From Oscillospiraceae bacterium (GTDB taxonomy: Bacteria; Bacillota; Clostridia; Oscillospirales; Ruminococcaceae), in contig JAIEDJ010000031.1 in assembly GCA_029068025.1 (NCBI GenBank), positions 1 to 11,780 on the forward strand: a DNA stretch of 11,780 bases, given 5' to 3'. A program made the position numbers and the translations under genes. Positions 11,777 through 11,780 of the stretch are shown one piece after another; position 1 is the stretch's first letter; every line of letters begins with the position of its first letter. Under the pieces are notes generated by a model, which worked only from the letters and a program-made list of their open reading frames with translations, ran no database searches and had not been told where the DNA came from.

Positions 11777-11780
11777 ACAT

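Overview
The window reads as chromosomal DNA of a mid-GC anaerobic Firmicute, probably a Clostridia of the Ruminococcus/Oscillospiraceae type. This is inferred from strong purine-rich ribosome binding sites, sigma-A-like promoters, compact intrinsic terminators, a protein resembling the C-terminus of anaerobic ribonucleotide reductase, and GC-rich palindromic intergenic units.

Layout: (1) 1-624, plus strand: the 3' end of nadC (NAD synthesis), followed 1 nt later by a 90-residue protein matching only the middle domain of the fatty-acid kinase FakA. (2) 708-9680, minus strand: three tandem paralogous cassettes. Each has a GTG-initiated ECF sigma factor and, directly after or overlapping it, a single-pass membrane protein with a short cytoplasmic tail and a large extracellular part built from repeats carrying DxNxDGKxE metal-binding-type loops. 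The membrane partners have 433, 718 and 999 residues and about 2, 2 and 4 repeats; the two longer ones also have two extra N-terminal extracellular domains. All three sigma genes are preceded by the same bipartite motif, TG(T/C)AAGAT, exactly 14 nt, TGTGTAT, which I take as an ECF-type promoter, probably autoregulated. (3) 5806-5988, minus: a 60-residue helical protein between cassettes, with its own sigma-A promoter placed so that the transcript would be leaderless. (4) 9883-10152, plus: an 89-residue protein ending in a glycyl-radical-like RRxxGYL...RVKH segment resembling the end of NrdD, with a clean promoter, possible NrdR-type boxes and a terminator. (5) 10555-11724, minus: a multi-pass membrane diguanylate cyclase.

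Two intergenic regions (2679-2851 and 10330-10499) hold copies of one roughly 119-bp palindromic element. Each copy is bracketed by a 26-27 bp direct repeat that is itself a terminator-type hairpin. The hairpin sequence is different at the two loci but the same on both sides of each element, which suggests a small mobile element that enters terminators and duplicates them.

How the parts may work together (inference): each membrane protein senses something outside the cell and restrains or releases its sigma factor. Because the sigma factors share near-identical recognition helices and promoter motifs, the three cassettes may form one cross-wired surface-response network rather than three independent ones.
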